Source of the DNA: Stictocephala bisonia
Lineage: Eukaryota; Arthropoda; Insecta; Hemiptera; Membracidae
Assembly: GCA_035578905.1 (NCBI GenBank)
Contig: JAQJVL010002566.1
Coordinates: forward strand, 1-64,000
Reading direction: 5' to 3'
DNA length: 64,000 bases
In this document: positions 30,313 to 42,499 of the stretch, in pieces
Position numbering within the stretch: position 1 is the stretch's first letter
Layout of the letters: every line of letters starts with the position of its first letter
Program-made: the position numbers and the translations under genes
The notes under the pieces: model-generated
What the model was told of the DNA's origin: nothing
Database searches by the model: none
The model's input: the letters and a program-made list of their open reading frames with translations, nothing else

Positions 30313-30330
30313 CTGCATTCTGGCGGCCAT
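30313..30330 (-). CDS. candidate first coding exon of the MARVEL gene (MAARMQ)
   Basis: The minus strand reads CCCCGTAATGGCCGCCAGAA, then TGCAG|GTGAGTAGG. The ATG has a strong context (GTAATGGC), six codons remain open, and the donor GTGAGT leaves phase 0, so MAARMQ would join directly to the ATG of copy 1. Upstream (to about 30500) is less AT-rich and has TGACTCAGC and GAGCATGCTC, plausible 5' UTR or promoter sequence. Translation could equally begin at the copy 1 ATG, with this as a 5' UTR exon. Confidence 0.5.
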
Positions 30331-31344
30331 TACGGGGTGAAAACTGTATAAAATCAGCTGATTCCAGCTTCAATCGATGGACCAGCTGCACTAACCCCCT
30401 CCCCCCTAACTGTTTGTGTACTGTACTGCTCTTACTGAGCATGCTCATGCTGCAAGCTCTGAGGCTGAGTCATTGTAATCACACTTACGTCTAGCTGTGA
30501 CGTATTACACACTTGCTACCGTCACACATTTCGTCGTGGCCATTCTTGCAATAGACTTGAATTATCATTCTTTAATTCACCATATTTTAACAATGACGTT
30601 TACAGCACGATTTGTAGTATTATGGTGGATAATTGAATATATTTATTATATGACAACTGCTGGAAGTAAAACTGAAGGAGGAAGGGAGAGTAGAATAGCA
30701 TAATATCGCTTCTATCGATAGCCAAAGGCTAAGGTTGTACAATTTAGATTTATATGTTACATTACATCGGAGAAAGCTTGCTCTAGCAGCGCTCGTTCAA
30801 AATTCACAATTGATTGAAGTGAAATGGATCGCAAATTCAACGAGAATTTACTCTTGACGAATAATGATTTTGGTGGGTTCTTCATTTGATGAGAATACGC
30901 GGGAAAAAAGTATAATCAAATTTACTACGTTTGCTAAAAATTACTTATTTGCGGGTTCACATTTATTCATTTCCAACGGTTTTACCATTTGGACTGCATA
31001 ATGTGGGATGTTGGGGTTCTTTTTTAGAAGAAGACCCCCACTCTTGAAAAATGTTCTATAGGAATAGCTCCACGAATGGAAATAAAACAAAACATAACTG
31101 TAATTCAGTGAATGTTATAATGAATAAAAACACATTACGTTCTTCTGAGGGCCAGAACAAGATAAGTTTATATTACGCCAGATTGTGTCGACCAAATATG
31201 CCTCTTTGTTCGTGCGACGCCACATAACTCACAAGTATGAGTCTTTCAGCGTGTTTATTCATAAAAAACGAACAGTTTTAACAGTTTTTTATCATTAACC
31301 TCACGATCTAATAAAAACAACAACATTGTCAGAAAGCACACCAC
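30331..31344. other. upstream region of the MARVEL gene
   Basis: The first 170 bases are relatively GC-rich and are the likely 5' UTR/promoter for minus-strand transcription. I see no TATA box at a useful distance. The rest is AT-rich with no feature. Confidence 0.35.
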
Positions 31345-31755
31345 ATGAACTGACCAGCACACCCCAACTGAACTGACCAGCACACCACAACTCAACTGAA
31401 CTGCACATCACAACTGAACTGACCAGCACACCACAACTCAACTGACCAGCAGACCACAACAACTGAACAGCACACCACAACTCAATTGACCAGCACACCA
31501 CAACTCAACTGACCAGCACACCACAACTGAACTGACCAGCATATCACAAGTATACTGACCAGCATGCACAACTGAACTGACCAGCACACCACAACTGAAC
31601 TGACTAGCACGCCATAACTGAACTGATCAGTATATGAAAACTGAACTGACAAGCACAGTACAACTCAACTGACCAGCACATCACAACTGAACTGACCAGC
31701 ACACCACAACTCAACTGACCAGCACACCACAACTGAACTGACCAGCTCAACACAA
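31345..31755. repeat. 23-bp tandem array
   Basis: About 18 units of roughly GACCAGCACACCACAACTCA plus ACT, with substitutions and small deletions. T appears mainly in the ACTGA/ACTCA step. The minus-strand frame across it is a repeat by-product. Confidence 0.9.
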
Positions 31756-33210
31756 CTGGCCGTGCGCATTCAAGGTGGTACATCAGATAAAGCCGGCAGA
31801 TAAGATAACGAGCAGCCTATAGTGATTCGATAACCGTGTTTGCATGTTTTAATTGTTTTGTATCTGACAGTACGCCCCACCGATTCGCAAGTTTCCTATT
31901 CCTCAATTTTAAATAATCTTTCAAGATTGGGGGTCCTGTTCTAAAAAAGTCCCGATGTTGGTATTGATGTTGTATTACACTAAGAGAAGTTTATAAGTAT
32001 TTATGTACAACAAATGGATATTTTGATATACCTTGTTTGCTTATATTTGGGAAAATATTCTATTAAGCAACATTAGATAGATGTACAAATTATTCAACTT
32101 GAATATGAATTAAAAATATATTACATAGTTTCGTTAATTTTCCATAGAATCTAACCATATGTCGTGATGGATAGATCGTGTATATATGTGTATGATGAAC
32201 ACAGCGAGTATACTGTGCTGGCTGGATTGTTGACCTTGACATATATGACAATTCGCTTGGGCTTACATGTGCACGAGAATATTGAATACCACCATTAATG
32301 CCTTTTTAATCATCCTTAAACCCATTAACCCCGGAATATCTACTAGTTGAATGCCAATATCTACGAACTACAATTTCCTCTTCGATCTAGTTGCTTCACT
32401 TGACCCAAATTATAATTATTTAACAAGACAAAATTTATGAGTATTTAATTTGACTCCTGTAAAATAATGTAAATTGAAAAATAAACTACAGTAGGCCCTA
32501 TGTAATAACTAAAATTAAAATTACAAATTTGTTTTGCTCTCTCGTTCCACTATAACAGCTACTGTTTATTGGCCGGCCACCAAATCATACGTTTCCACCC
32601 GTTTCCCAGAATAACCACCGTGTTGTCATACCCGCGAATAACCCTCCCCCCCTGTTCTCTTATCTCGCGCTAGTTATCCTACTACATATCTTGTGCTAGA
32701 TTATCCCTATCTTCACTTCAGATCATAGATGCCTTTACACTGAATCGATTCCGTAATATGCTAGTTTCCGTAATAGTCCGTAATAGTCGTTGATAGTGCA
32801 GTAAATTAGATCGTTAAAGGGGTCGTTTCCCAAACTGCCAAGCAAGCCACCGCTGGAAATACGAAAGCCCTCTGTGGTACAGTAAACTTTCTAATCGTCA
32901 CTGGTATAAAATAACATTTTCTATTTAAACTCTACTGCTCGATTGTATTGTAAACACTGTACGTTTATTGGGGTCCAATCTAGTGGGCCATTAGTAGATA
33001 AAATGAGTTTTTAAATCTAAAATAATTAATAATGACGTTGAAAGTTTCACTTATACAACTAAACATTTAATTTAAATGGTCATTATTAAGGACCGAATCC
33101 ATGTAATATAAAGACAACATACTTCAAACTAACAATTATTATTTAAAGAAATTGATTGAATTATGTCGTACGTTAATTAATTTAATTTTTTAGGCCTTTG
33201 GTAGACGTTT
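31756..33210. other. intergenic, nothing recognised
   Basis: AT-rich with a short GC-richer stretch around 32570-32660. No frame or element ends found. Confidence 0.45.
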
Positions 33211-33519
33211 TCATTATTATTCATTGTTTATTTGAAGACGCCGATCGTCAAGATATGGGCGAATGAGTGTAATGAGATAAACGAGTTTAGTTACTGTTAC
33301 TATAATTAAGATAACTGTTAAGATAACTAAGGTCGACTGTTCCTCAGAAAGAGCTATTTATTAATAGCCCAATGAGGCAACTAAGGGGCCTACAGCTTTA
33401 CGTGGAATCCGGACCACGTAGTGTTGGTCTGATTTAAGCTAACTGACAAGCCTGACACTCAGTTATCTTCCCTACACAACATCTGAACCTTGACTACCAC
33501 CACATGGATACCCCAGACT
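33211..33519 (-). mobile_element. SINE, subfamily A head with shared tail
   Basis: Same head as the 17498 copy (minus strand: GAGTCTGGGGTATCCATG ... CAACACTACGTGGTCCGG), same core (TTGGGCTATTAATAAATAGC, then TCTTTCTGAGGAACAGTC) and tail (CGCCCATATCTTGACGATCG). Its head end is directly abutted by the hAT MITE at 33520. Confidence 0.75.
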
Positions 33520-33888
33520 CAAGGACGGATTAGAGGGGGGGGGGAGCGATGGCCCCCCTGAGACATCAGGAAAGAAAAAAAAACAGTATCACACACGCAA
33601 AGTAATCCCAGTGGACGTCACGTCACGGAAGTTACCTGACTACAGTACATAATAACTACGTTATGCTATGTAATACAATTAATGTCACATACAACATGCT
33701 CGTGGAGAAAACGTGATTTCAAAACGCCTAAAATGTGATTTCAAGACACCTCATTTCAATCTTTTCCCCGGGAGAATATCTCCGGACCCCCTGTTTCGAT
33801 TAGGGGTATTCCAACCCTCTCCCCTCCCCCGGTATCTCTACAATAGGTTAGTTCGCCCCCCTGACAGATGGTTACTAATCCGCCACTG
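33520..33888. mobile_element. hAT-type MITE next to a SINE
   Basis: Left end CAAGGACGGATTAG and right end CTAATCCGCCACTG are imperfect inverted repeats, consensus CAGTGGCGGATTAG. They are flanked by CCCAGACT (33512-33519) and CCCACACT (33889-33896), an 8-bp duplication with one mismatch. The duplicated bases on the left are the first bases of the SINE head, so the MITE inserted at the SINE's edge and is younger than it. No coding capacity. Confidence 0.75.
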
Positions 33889-34011
33889 CCCACACTTCTC
33901 TAGTTGTAGTGTGTACGTCGATGAAAACAATTGAGCGGACGTCGTGTTGGTATTAAGAGGACTGAGTATAGAATTCCCTAAACAATTTTTTTTTTTTTAA
34001 TGGGTCCCTAA

Positions 34012-34265
34012 AGCGGCCCATACACTACACGTGCATTGCACGCCGTGCATGGCACCCCACGGCGTGTCAATATATCATAGTTGAACACTGAATTCTGGCA
34101 CGTCACAAAGTGAACTGTATTTACAGTGTGTGGCGCACGACGTGACAACATATCACAGTTGAACACCTACTTCTGGCACGTCACTGCATTTACAGCGTGT
34201 GGCGCACGGCGTGCTAAAATAAAAAATAGCACGACGTGCAATGCACGTGTAGTGTATGAGCCGCT
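34012..34265. mobile_element. Harbinger-type MITE, TAA target duplication
   Basis: AGCGGCCCATACACTACACG at 34012 is matched inverted by CGTGTAGTGTATGAGCCGCT ending at 34265. The repeat continues inward to about 37 bp, and TAA flanks both sides (34009-34011, 34266-34268). A TWA duplication fits PIF/Harbinger. Inside is a degenerate direct duplication of about 75 bp (TATATCATAGTTGAACAC and TATCACAGTTGAACAC). Confidence 0.8.
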
Positions 34266-34579
34266 TAAGTAGCTGGTTTACAGCACTGCGCCACTCTTTT
34301 ATTTCATACGAACCTTTGTTGGCAATTCGTTTGATCTTTTCAAAGTTTCAGGATTCCACTATTCAGGGTCCATTTCTGTAACGACTGGTCTTAAAGATAC
34401 ACGATCTGAAACAAACGTATCACTAAAAGCCTTTTCTCCAGTAGTTTGACGACTTGCCAATCTGTTTGCGCCTGCTGTTAGACCGGCGATAATTTATTCG
34501 CGTTATTATCGACAGCGCAAAGATATTTCTACCACATCAGACTCAGGCCGTGTCGTAGCGATTTGGGAGTTAGGTCAGC

Positions 34580-34740
34580 TGGAGTGACGTCACCGCGGAA
34601 TGATGTCACGGCCTCTTGTAGCAGGAGGCCGCATGTCCATGTACGGCCCCGGCCACGCCAACTGCATCGCGTGTTTACTGATTACTGTGTCACACAAGTA
34701 TAAAAGAGTGCACATACGAGTTTATTCAGAAATGTCAAAT
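34580..34740 (+). promoter_or_regulatory. candidate core promoter (CRE + TATA)
   Basis: TGACGTCA (perfect palindromic CRE) at about 34586-34593 and TGATGTCACG about 20 bases on lie in a GC-richer stretch. About 110 bp downstream is TATAAAAG (about 34699-34706), and ATG follows some 30 bp later but opens only 10 codons. No downstream gene is identified before the corrupted block, so this is only suggestive. Confidence 0.3.
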
Positions 34741-36399
34741 TTGTGCGGTTTGCAAAGAGAGTAGTCAAAACAATCATCTCCATTTCTATCTTTAGGTGGT
34801 GGCCTTGCGATAGGCGGGGTTCTAATGACTAATTCTAATGACTGTCACACTGATTATATGCTTTGCTAACTAGTATTGTTCATTAGGGAAAGTGGTCTGA
34901 TTCACCGTATTCACACCTAACAAGTGGCCTACGATATTCTAATCATCCCCAAAGAGTGCGGAGTAAGAATACACTATTCGAGAGAGATTTACAAATTCAC
35001 TGGGTCCAGGTTGGCCAGGCAAGCTTGATTCTCTGTTATCAAACATTATACAGTAATTCTGTGGAAAGCGATCGTCGGCCCACCCGCATTCTTCAGTCCG
35101 ATACAAATGATATAAATCAAACGGTTGAAAGAAAGAATTTAGTTTCTTCTTGTACACAGTTACAAAATATTGCAATACAGTTCTACAAAACTTTCATGAA
35201 GACTACAAAGTAACTTTATAGCATCTTGTATAACAAATAAATAAAAGTAGTAAATCATATTTACAAAATATTTAAAAAGAGAAAATATTGTGGCCTCGAA
35301 GGTTGTATGTAGTTTGATTGGAAGTTCCATCAAACTGATTTGAGTTTAATAATCAATTTTTTAATCACAATCCTACGACGCTCCGAATATTACAACTACT
35401 ATATTGTACAATGTCTTGACAACCAACGGACGATTGTGCCTCTTGCAACTTGGACGTGCCTATGCATATAAACGTGGCGAAAACAATTAACTAACAAAGT
35501 TATTTCTTGTTCTCTTGCTGGATGACTCCTTATGTGCTGGAGTATAGAGAACTTTCCATAAACATGTCTATCACCAACTGCTTGTAACATTCGAGTCATA
35601 TTTATTATTTTCTTTTATCAGCTGTAATTTTACGATACTCAATTTGTGCATATAAATTAAATTGGTTAACTTGTATGTGGGAAACAACATTATATGTACG
35701 GGGGTGCTGACCCACCCATACACGTACAGTGGTATTGACCCACCCATCCACCCGTTCACGTACAGTGGTATTGATTTAAATATGTCAACATATGATAAAT
35801 TGACATATTTACTAGTAAGTGTTGGTAGAAGAATTACATAAACAGTAAAACTGATATTGTACTTCACTTTTGCCGTTTCATTTGTGTTATACGATAAAAA
35901 AGTGTAGAATGGTGTTATACAGTGTGACTTTCTATTATTTCTTGCATAGATTCACATCATATGCTTATTATAAAATCCTCCCCCACCCACACTCTCACTT
36001 TTGATTTTTAACATATCAAATTCAGCATATTTCACTCAAATTATTAATAAAAAAGCCTAAAAGAGTGGCACATATGGATATTGATCTTTTTTATGGAGGC
36101 CTGCAGACGAATTGGTGCGGAAGAACTCTGACAGACAATTAATTGGAGGAAAAACTTATCTGTAGCTGCCGAACGAGGGATCTAATTGACCGCGGCACAA
36201 TCACAGAACTGACTCCCGGCTTGCTTACACGACTGTTGGACATTATAATTGGTAATCCTTTAATTACATCTGTTCCTGGTTGTAGTTATTCATTAAATAT
36301 TCGAGAACTGATTAACTTACAACAAGTAGATACCATTTGAATAACTATTACAACCCAGACATGATATCTGAACATTAATTAAACAGAGACAAATAAACA
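34741..36399. other. intergenic, little recognised
   Basis: Contains a minisatellite-family fragment at 35698-35775 (CCCACCCATACACGTACAGT). An open frame at about 36143-36340 has no ATG and no recognised motif. Otherwise AT-rich. Confidence 0.4.
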
Positions 36400-36770
36400 T
36401 CAAATGTGGGTGTTTCGTAATATGTCAACAAAACAATCTCAAGAATTAAATCATATATTCATAATATGTCAACAAAAAAATCTCAAGAATTAAATCATAT
36501 ATTCATAACAATAATTAATCATATATTCGTAATATGTCAACTAAACTATCTCAAGAATTAATCATAAATTCGTAAAACGTCAACAAACCCATCTCAATAA
36601 TTAATCATATATTCGGAATATGTCAACAAAGCTATCTCAAGAATTAATCATATATTCGTAATATGTCAACAAAACTATCTCAAGAATTAATCATAAATTC
36701 GTAATATGTCAACAAAACTATCTCAAGAATTAATCATAAATTCGTAATATGTCAACAAACCTATCTCAAA
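36400..36770 (+). repeat. 43-bp AT-rich satellite array
   Basis: About eight units of approximately TAATCATATATTCGTAATAT + GTCAACAAAACTATCTCAAGAAT. The same motif remains detectable beyond 36770 in progressively corrupted form (to about 37450), so the true array is longer than the clean part. Confidence 0.9.
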
Positions 36771-39700
36771 AAAAAATAAAAAATTTTCCGGTAAAAAGTC
36801 AAAAAAAACCCAATTTTCAAAAATTTTTGATTCAAACAATTTCGAAATTATGTAAACAAAACTATCCCCAAAAGAATTAATCAAAAATTCTTTAATAAAT
36901 CAACAAAACCCCAAATCTTCAAAAAAAATTAACGAAATTCGTAAATTTTGTCAACAAAACTATCCCCGGGAAAATTAAACAAAATTTCCCGAAAATTTTA
37001 AGCAAAAAAACTTTTCCTCAAAGAATTAAACCCATATATTCTTTAATTTTTATTTTCCAAAAAAACCCTATCCCCAAAAAAAAACCCCCTAAATTCCGAA
37101 ATTAATCCCCCCAAAAACCACCTCAAAGAAATTGGATCAAAATTTGGGTTATTTTTTAAAAAAACAAACCCTCAAAAAAATTTAATCAAAAATTTTTAAT
37201 TCCGAAAAATTTAAAAAACCCCCCCCAAAAACCCTTTCTCAAAAAATTTAAAATCATTATTCCGGGTAAAAAGTCAACAAAAACCCTAATCTAAAGAAAT
37301 TGAACAAAACTTCCCTTTTAATATTTTTCCCCCCAAAACCCAAATCCCCCGGGAAATTAATAAAAATATTAATTTCCGTTAAATTTTTGCCCAACCCAAA
37401 ACCCAATTCCCCAAAAGAACCCAATCATAAATTTCTATTATTTCAACAAAACTATTTTAAAAAAAAAAAAAAAAAAGAAAATTTATAAAATAATTGGGAA
37501 ATCCCCTTTAACCCCTAAGTTTTGGGGGCCCCCCGCCAAAGTTATTGCAAAAAACGGAAAAAGTTTAAAAATTTTTAATATAAAAGTTGTTGAAATTAAA
37601 CAAGAAAACGGTTATTTTTGGGGAAAAAAAAGGAAAAAAATTTTGTAACCCCTAATGTGGAAAAAATTTTGGGTTGTTAAGGGGGAAAGCCCTGGTTTCC
37701 TTTTAAAACCTTAAAAAGGCCCCAAAATTTATCCCCTCATAAAATTAAACCCCCTAAACTATCCCAAAAACCCCCAACTAAAAAAAAGAACCTCCCCAAA
37801 CATTTTTTAACTTGAATTAAAAAAACCCCCCGAAATTTATTTGGTTTTGATTTTTCCAGTTTTCCTGACCAAAAAGCCCTTTGAAAACCTATAAATACAC
37901 TAATTCCCAAAAGCTTTAAAAACCCCCCGTTTTACGGGGAAAACTTAAACCACCAAGCCCTTCCCCCCTAAGGTACATGCCCCGGAGGAAAAAACCAAAA
38001 TTAACGGAATGCCGTGGGTTTAGGGGGTTTTGGGAAGAAAATTTTCCCCCTTAAACATCCCCTTCACACCACTCCTCTTGCACCCAAGTCCCCTAAAAAT
38101 TACAAGGGGGTAACAGAAACTCCCCAAACCAAAATTAAAAAGGGGGAAAAACATCCCATGAAAAGGGTTTGGGTGAAGAAAACCGGGGCCGCCGTAATTA
38201 ACCCTAAAGCGGGAATAAAAATTTTTCTAAAATAATCTTTTAAAACAAACAAAAATTCCTTTCTTTTCTTTTTAAGTTTGAAAAAATTAAAAAGGGAAAA
38301 ATAAGCCCGGGAGGTTTCTAAAAATTAAAACAGTCTTTGTGAAAAACAATTTCTCCCTTTTCCACCTAAACTTTTGGTTTTTTTAAACCCCCAAACCCAA
38401 ATAAAAACGAAAACCGCTTGGCCCCTTTTTTTATTTTTACTCTTCTTTTCCCAAAAAACTTTAAAAATTTAACCAATTTTTGGAAAATGAAGAAACTTTA
38501 GTAATAGTCTTTTTTACCCACGGCTTACCCAAAGAAACGTTGGGGGCATAGATAATCTTAAAAAATTAAAAACCTCATAACAAAAAAATTTATAAAATTA
38601 ACTAAAAATTACGGGGACCCGAGAAATTGAAAGTGTTATATTCAAAAAAACTTAGTTTTAGTAGTGGGGTTTAAAGTCCGAGGAATTTTTTGGGGGGGGC
38701 GGAGAGGAGGGGGGGGGGGAAAGGGGGTAATTGGAGGGGTTTTTTGGGGGAAATTTTATAGGGGGGTCAAAAAAACTTTTAATTTCAATAAAAAAACTTT
38801 TAATTTTAACCAAGGGGGAAATTTTTTTTTAAATTTTTATTGGGGGAAAACCAAAAAAGAAAATTTGGGGGGATGGGAAAAGGGGGTTTTAAGGGTAAAT
38901 TTGGGGTTTTTTTGGGGATAATTGGTTTTCCCTTGGTTTTGGGGTAAATTTTTTTGGGAATGTTTTGTTTTAAGTAAAAGTTAAGAATTTTTTTAAATAA
39001 AAAGGTTTTAGGTAAAAATCGGTTTAAGGGCCTGGGCAGAAAGGATTTTTCGGCAAAATGTTGTTTTTAATTTTCCTTTTTAAAAACAATGGTTTTTTTG
39101 GAAGGAAAAGGGATCAAGTTTCCCAAAAAATTTTTATTTTTTAAAGGGGGTTTTTTTTATAGATTTTTTTTGGGTTTTTATTATTTTTTTTGGTTAATTT
39201 TTTATTTTAAATTTAATAAAGTTTTTTTTTTAATTGTTTAAAAAACAAAATTTTTTTTTAAATTTTTTTATATTTTATTTTTTAATTAATTTAATTAAAA
39301 AGGTGGAAAACCAGAGAAAGGGAAAAAAAGGTTTGGGGCCCGGGTTTTTTCTTTTTTAAAATTTCAAAAACACCCGGTAAAAAATTTAAACAAAGGTACA
39401 GAAAAAAGGGGAATAGCGGGTAGGGGGAAAATTTGTTATCGGGTGTTTAGGGTTAAAAATTAGTGTTTTCAGTTTTTAAAATTTTTAATTAATAACCACT
39501 TAATTTTAAGTTTTAATTATTTTAAGGGAAACACACTTTGTTATGAAAAACTTCTTAAAAAATTTTATGATTTTATAATTGAAGGGGTTAAAAGAGGGGA
39601 AAAACCAGGGGGTTAATTGGTTTAAAATTAAGAAGTTGGAAAGTTTTTTTGGGTCCCCAACTCCTTTAAAAAAACAGGAAATTTCCCCGGGGGCCCCCGG

Positions 39701-40340
39701 AGGCGATCCCAAAAACCGGACACCTTTCGGAAAGGGGGTTAAAGTAAACTTAAAAAATTTTCCCTAAATTCCCCCCAAAGAAGAAAAAAAGTAGATAGCC
39801 CCCTTTAATTTAAATAAATTTAGTCTTTTTTAATTGGAAGAAATTATTTAGAATTAAAAAAAGGGAAGAAAAGAATTAAAAAATAAAAAGGGGGTTTTTC
39901 AAACTGGAAATAAAATTAAAGGTTTGGGGTAATTTTGGAATTGGCAAAGTAAATTTAAAATTAAAATTTTGGACGCTTGGTCGGGGGGGGTAAAAATTTT
40001 GGTATTGGGTTGACATGGGGTTTTTTTTGAGGATTGGTTTTTTTTTTTAATAGTTTGTAAAAGGGTTTTGATTAATAAAAATTTTTGGAATTTGGGTAGG
40101 GGAGGGGTTTTTTTGGGGTTTTAATTAAAAATTATGGTTAATCCTTTATTTTTTTTTAATTTAAAAAAATTTTGTTTTGGGGGGGTAATAATTTGTATTT
40201 TTTTTTTTTAAATTTTGGATTTTATTTTTTTTTTTTTTTTTGGTTAATTTGGGGATTTTTTTAAAATTTTTTATTAAATTGTAAAATGTTTAAAATTAAA
40301 AAAGGGGGTTTTGGAAAATTTTTTTTAAAGTCAACCTTTT
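36771..40340. other. corrupted, homopolymer-rich sequence block (probable assembly artefact)
   Basis: Nearly every base here is part of a homopolymer run of three or more. The left part (to about 38500) is dominated by A and C runs and the right part (from about 38640) by T and G runs. At the left edge the 43-bp satellite is recognisable with extra A and C. The pattern is what two reads of falling quality, entering a gap from opposite sides, would look like. No ORF, repeat or composition statistic from this block should be trusted. Confidence 0.8.
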
Positions 40341-40376
40341 TTCTGAGTAATAGGGGGAAATTCTACTGCAGTGGAC

Positions 40377-42376
40377 ATGGGGACAAATAATGATTTAATT
40401 AGAATAGTAACCGAGGTTTTAGATTTACCAAGTGAAAGTGATAGAGATCATAAAACTGATCCTGTAGTTTCCAAGTGAAAGTGATATAGATCCTGAAACT
40501 AACCTTGCACAATTACCAAGTGAATGTGATTTTGAACAAGCAAGTGAGGCTGAAAGCGACACACATGCCAGTTTGGTAAGTAATCACAACATTGAGGCTA
40601 TAGGCCTAAATAATCTTAGTTCACATGTTATTTCTGAAGAGTCTGACAATGAATATGTTATGGAGTCTGGTGTTTCAAGTAAAACATCTTTTGTTGATAG
40701 CTCTAGTGAGATTGACGATACGGACGAGGATCCAAATTATATTCCAACAGATGTAGAAAGTAATAATAGTGAGGATATTGAGCAAGCCTCAGATGAGGAA
40801 GCGGAACATTTTAATTTAAATCAACCGCCTGCTTCAAAAAACACCAAAGCTCCACCTTTGATTTGGTCGAATAAAGCAAGACCTATTCAAGTTTTTGATT
40901 TTGACAATAGCTCTACCGGTATAAAATTAGAATTACCTGACAATGCCCCCTTACGATGTTTTTAACAAACTTTGGAGTGACGATATTATGAACATGATTT
41001 GTCAATCAATAAACAATTATGGATTTCTGATGGATCGTCATTCTCGTCCACACATGCAAAAGGTCGCAGAATGAGGAATTTCAAGCCAGTTGCCATTGAC
41101 GAGTTGAAGAAATTTCTTAGACTTAGTTTATTAGGAGGTCAAATTGGGTTTTCCCGGTTGAGAAGTATGTTTTCTACAGACCCGCTTTATTACCACCCAA
41201 TGTTCTCTTATACAATGAGTGGGAGATGGTTTGAGCAGATATTACGGTGTTTCAGCTGTAGCTAGTCTACTCCTGATGAATTGAATGATGAGAATGATCG
41301 ATTGATTAGAATAAGCTCATTGTTGAATAAGTTACTTGATAATTTTCAAACATCATACTCTCCTCTTGAAGCATTGTCTTTAGATGAAAGCCTTTTATTA
41401 TTTAGAGGTAGGCTTTACTTTCGTGTCTATATAAAGAACAAAAAGTCTAAATATGGTATAAAGTTTTATGAACTTTGTACTGCTGATGGTTATGTCTTGA
41501 ACATTGAAATTTATAGGGGACAAACAGATGACTCCACCATGGGCTCGAAAACCGAGAATCTAGTTTTACATATTTTAGAACTATACTTAGATAAAGGCCA
41601 CCATGTGTACATGGATAATTATTATAACAGCGTATCCCTATCAAAGAAACTGCTTTCAAGAAAAACCCACAGCATCGGAACTCTTCGTAAGAATCGGAAA
41701 GATAACCCACAACGTGTAACAAAACAGAAACTTAAGAAGGGCGAACACATTTGGGCCAGAAATGACGATGTTAATGTATCGAAATGGCGAGATAAAAGAG
41801 AAGTTTTAGCAATAACAACAAGACACCAACCTAAAATGACACCTTGTCAAAATCGCCATGGTGCTCAACAAATAAAACCAGTTGAAATAAGTAAATACAA
41901 TAAGTTTGTCTGGTATTGATCGAAATGATCAAATGGTATCTTATTATTCTTGCACACGAAAAACTACACGATGGTATAAGAAGGTAATGTTTCATTTGTT
42001 GGACATAACTACATACAACAGTTTTTATATTTACAAAGAACATACACACTCTACTACTACTTTTCTTGAGTACAGAGAGGCACTTATTAGACATCTAATA
42101 GAACTTCCTCCTAACATAGCTCATGGCCGTGATACTGTTGCTCATAAGAAGAAAACAACTAGAATTCCAGCTTCTGTTGCGACATAAAGTCATTCACACG
42201 ACATGGAAAAAATTCCGCCTCCAGCTAATTGGAAACGATCAACATCTTACTACCTAAGGTGTCGTCAATGTTACAAAAACAAGACTAAGAAGCAGACTTC
42301 CTATCGTTGCATACAATGTGATGGAAACCCTCCCCTTTGCCCAGGAAAATGTTTTTCAGATTGGCATTCACAATAA
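40377..42376 (+). pseudogene. piggyBac (PGBD4-like) transposase, broken
   Basis: An acidic N terminus starts at 40377 (MGTNNDLIRIVTEVLDLPSE) and is followed by the transposase core and a C-terminal cysteine-rich finger (CRQCYKNKTKKQ ... CPGKCFSDWH) ending at 42376. All three catalytic acid blocks survive: LDESL (Asp codon 41383), MDNYYN (Asp codon 41614) and GIDRNDQM (41915-41938). Damage seen: frameshifts near 40467, 40965-41000 and 41905, and in-frame stops at about 41263 and 42185. The total length (about 660 codons) is normal for the family. Because corrupted blocks flank it, some of the lesions could be sequencing errors. Terminal repeats and TTAA sites are not visible, since both ends run into those blocks. 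Confidence 0.85.
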
Positions 42377-42499
42377 ATGTATTAGGTACCATTCTCATTT
42401 TGACCACCTAACTTTATTAGTAGGTCGTTTTCAATTTTTATTCTGCTTTGTAGACTTATGTTTTAAGGTTTTATTGACTCATTTTTGGTTTATTTCTTA

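Noticed and set aside
31301..31501. Minus-strand ORF with repeated LWCAGQLS-like units
   Set aside because: Translation of the 23-bp tandem array; no independent support.
37300..40000. Several ORFs of 60-85 codons rich in Pro/Lys or Gly/Phe
   Set aside because: They lie in the homopolymer-corrupted block; their composition follows from A/C or G/T runs.
41447..42094. Minus-strand ORFs of 87-91 codons
   Set aside because: Shadows of the piggyBac transposase coding strand.
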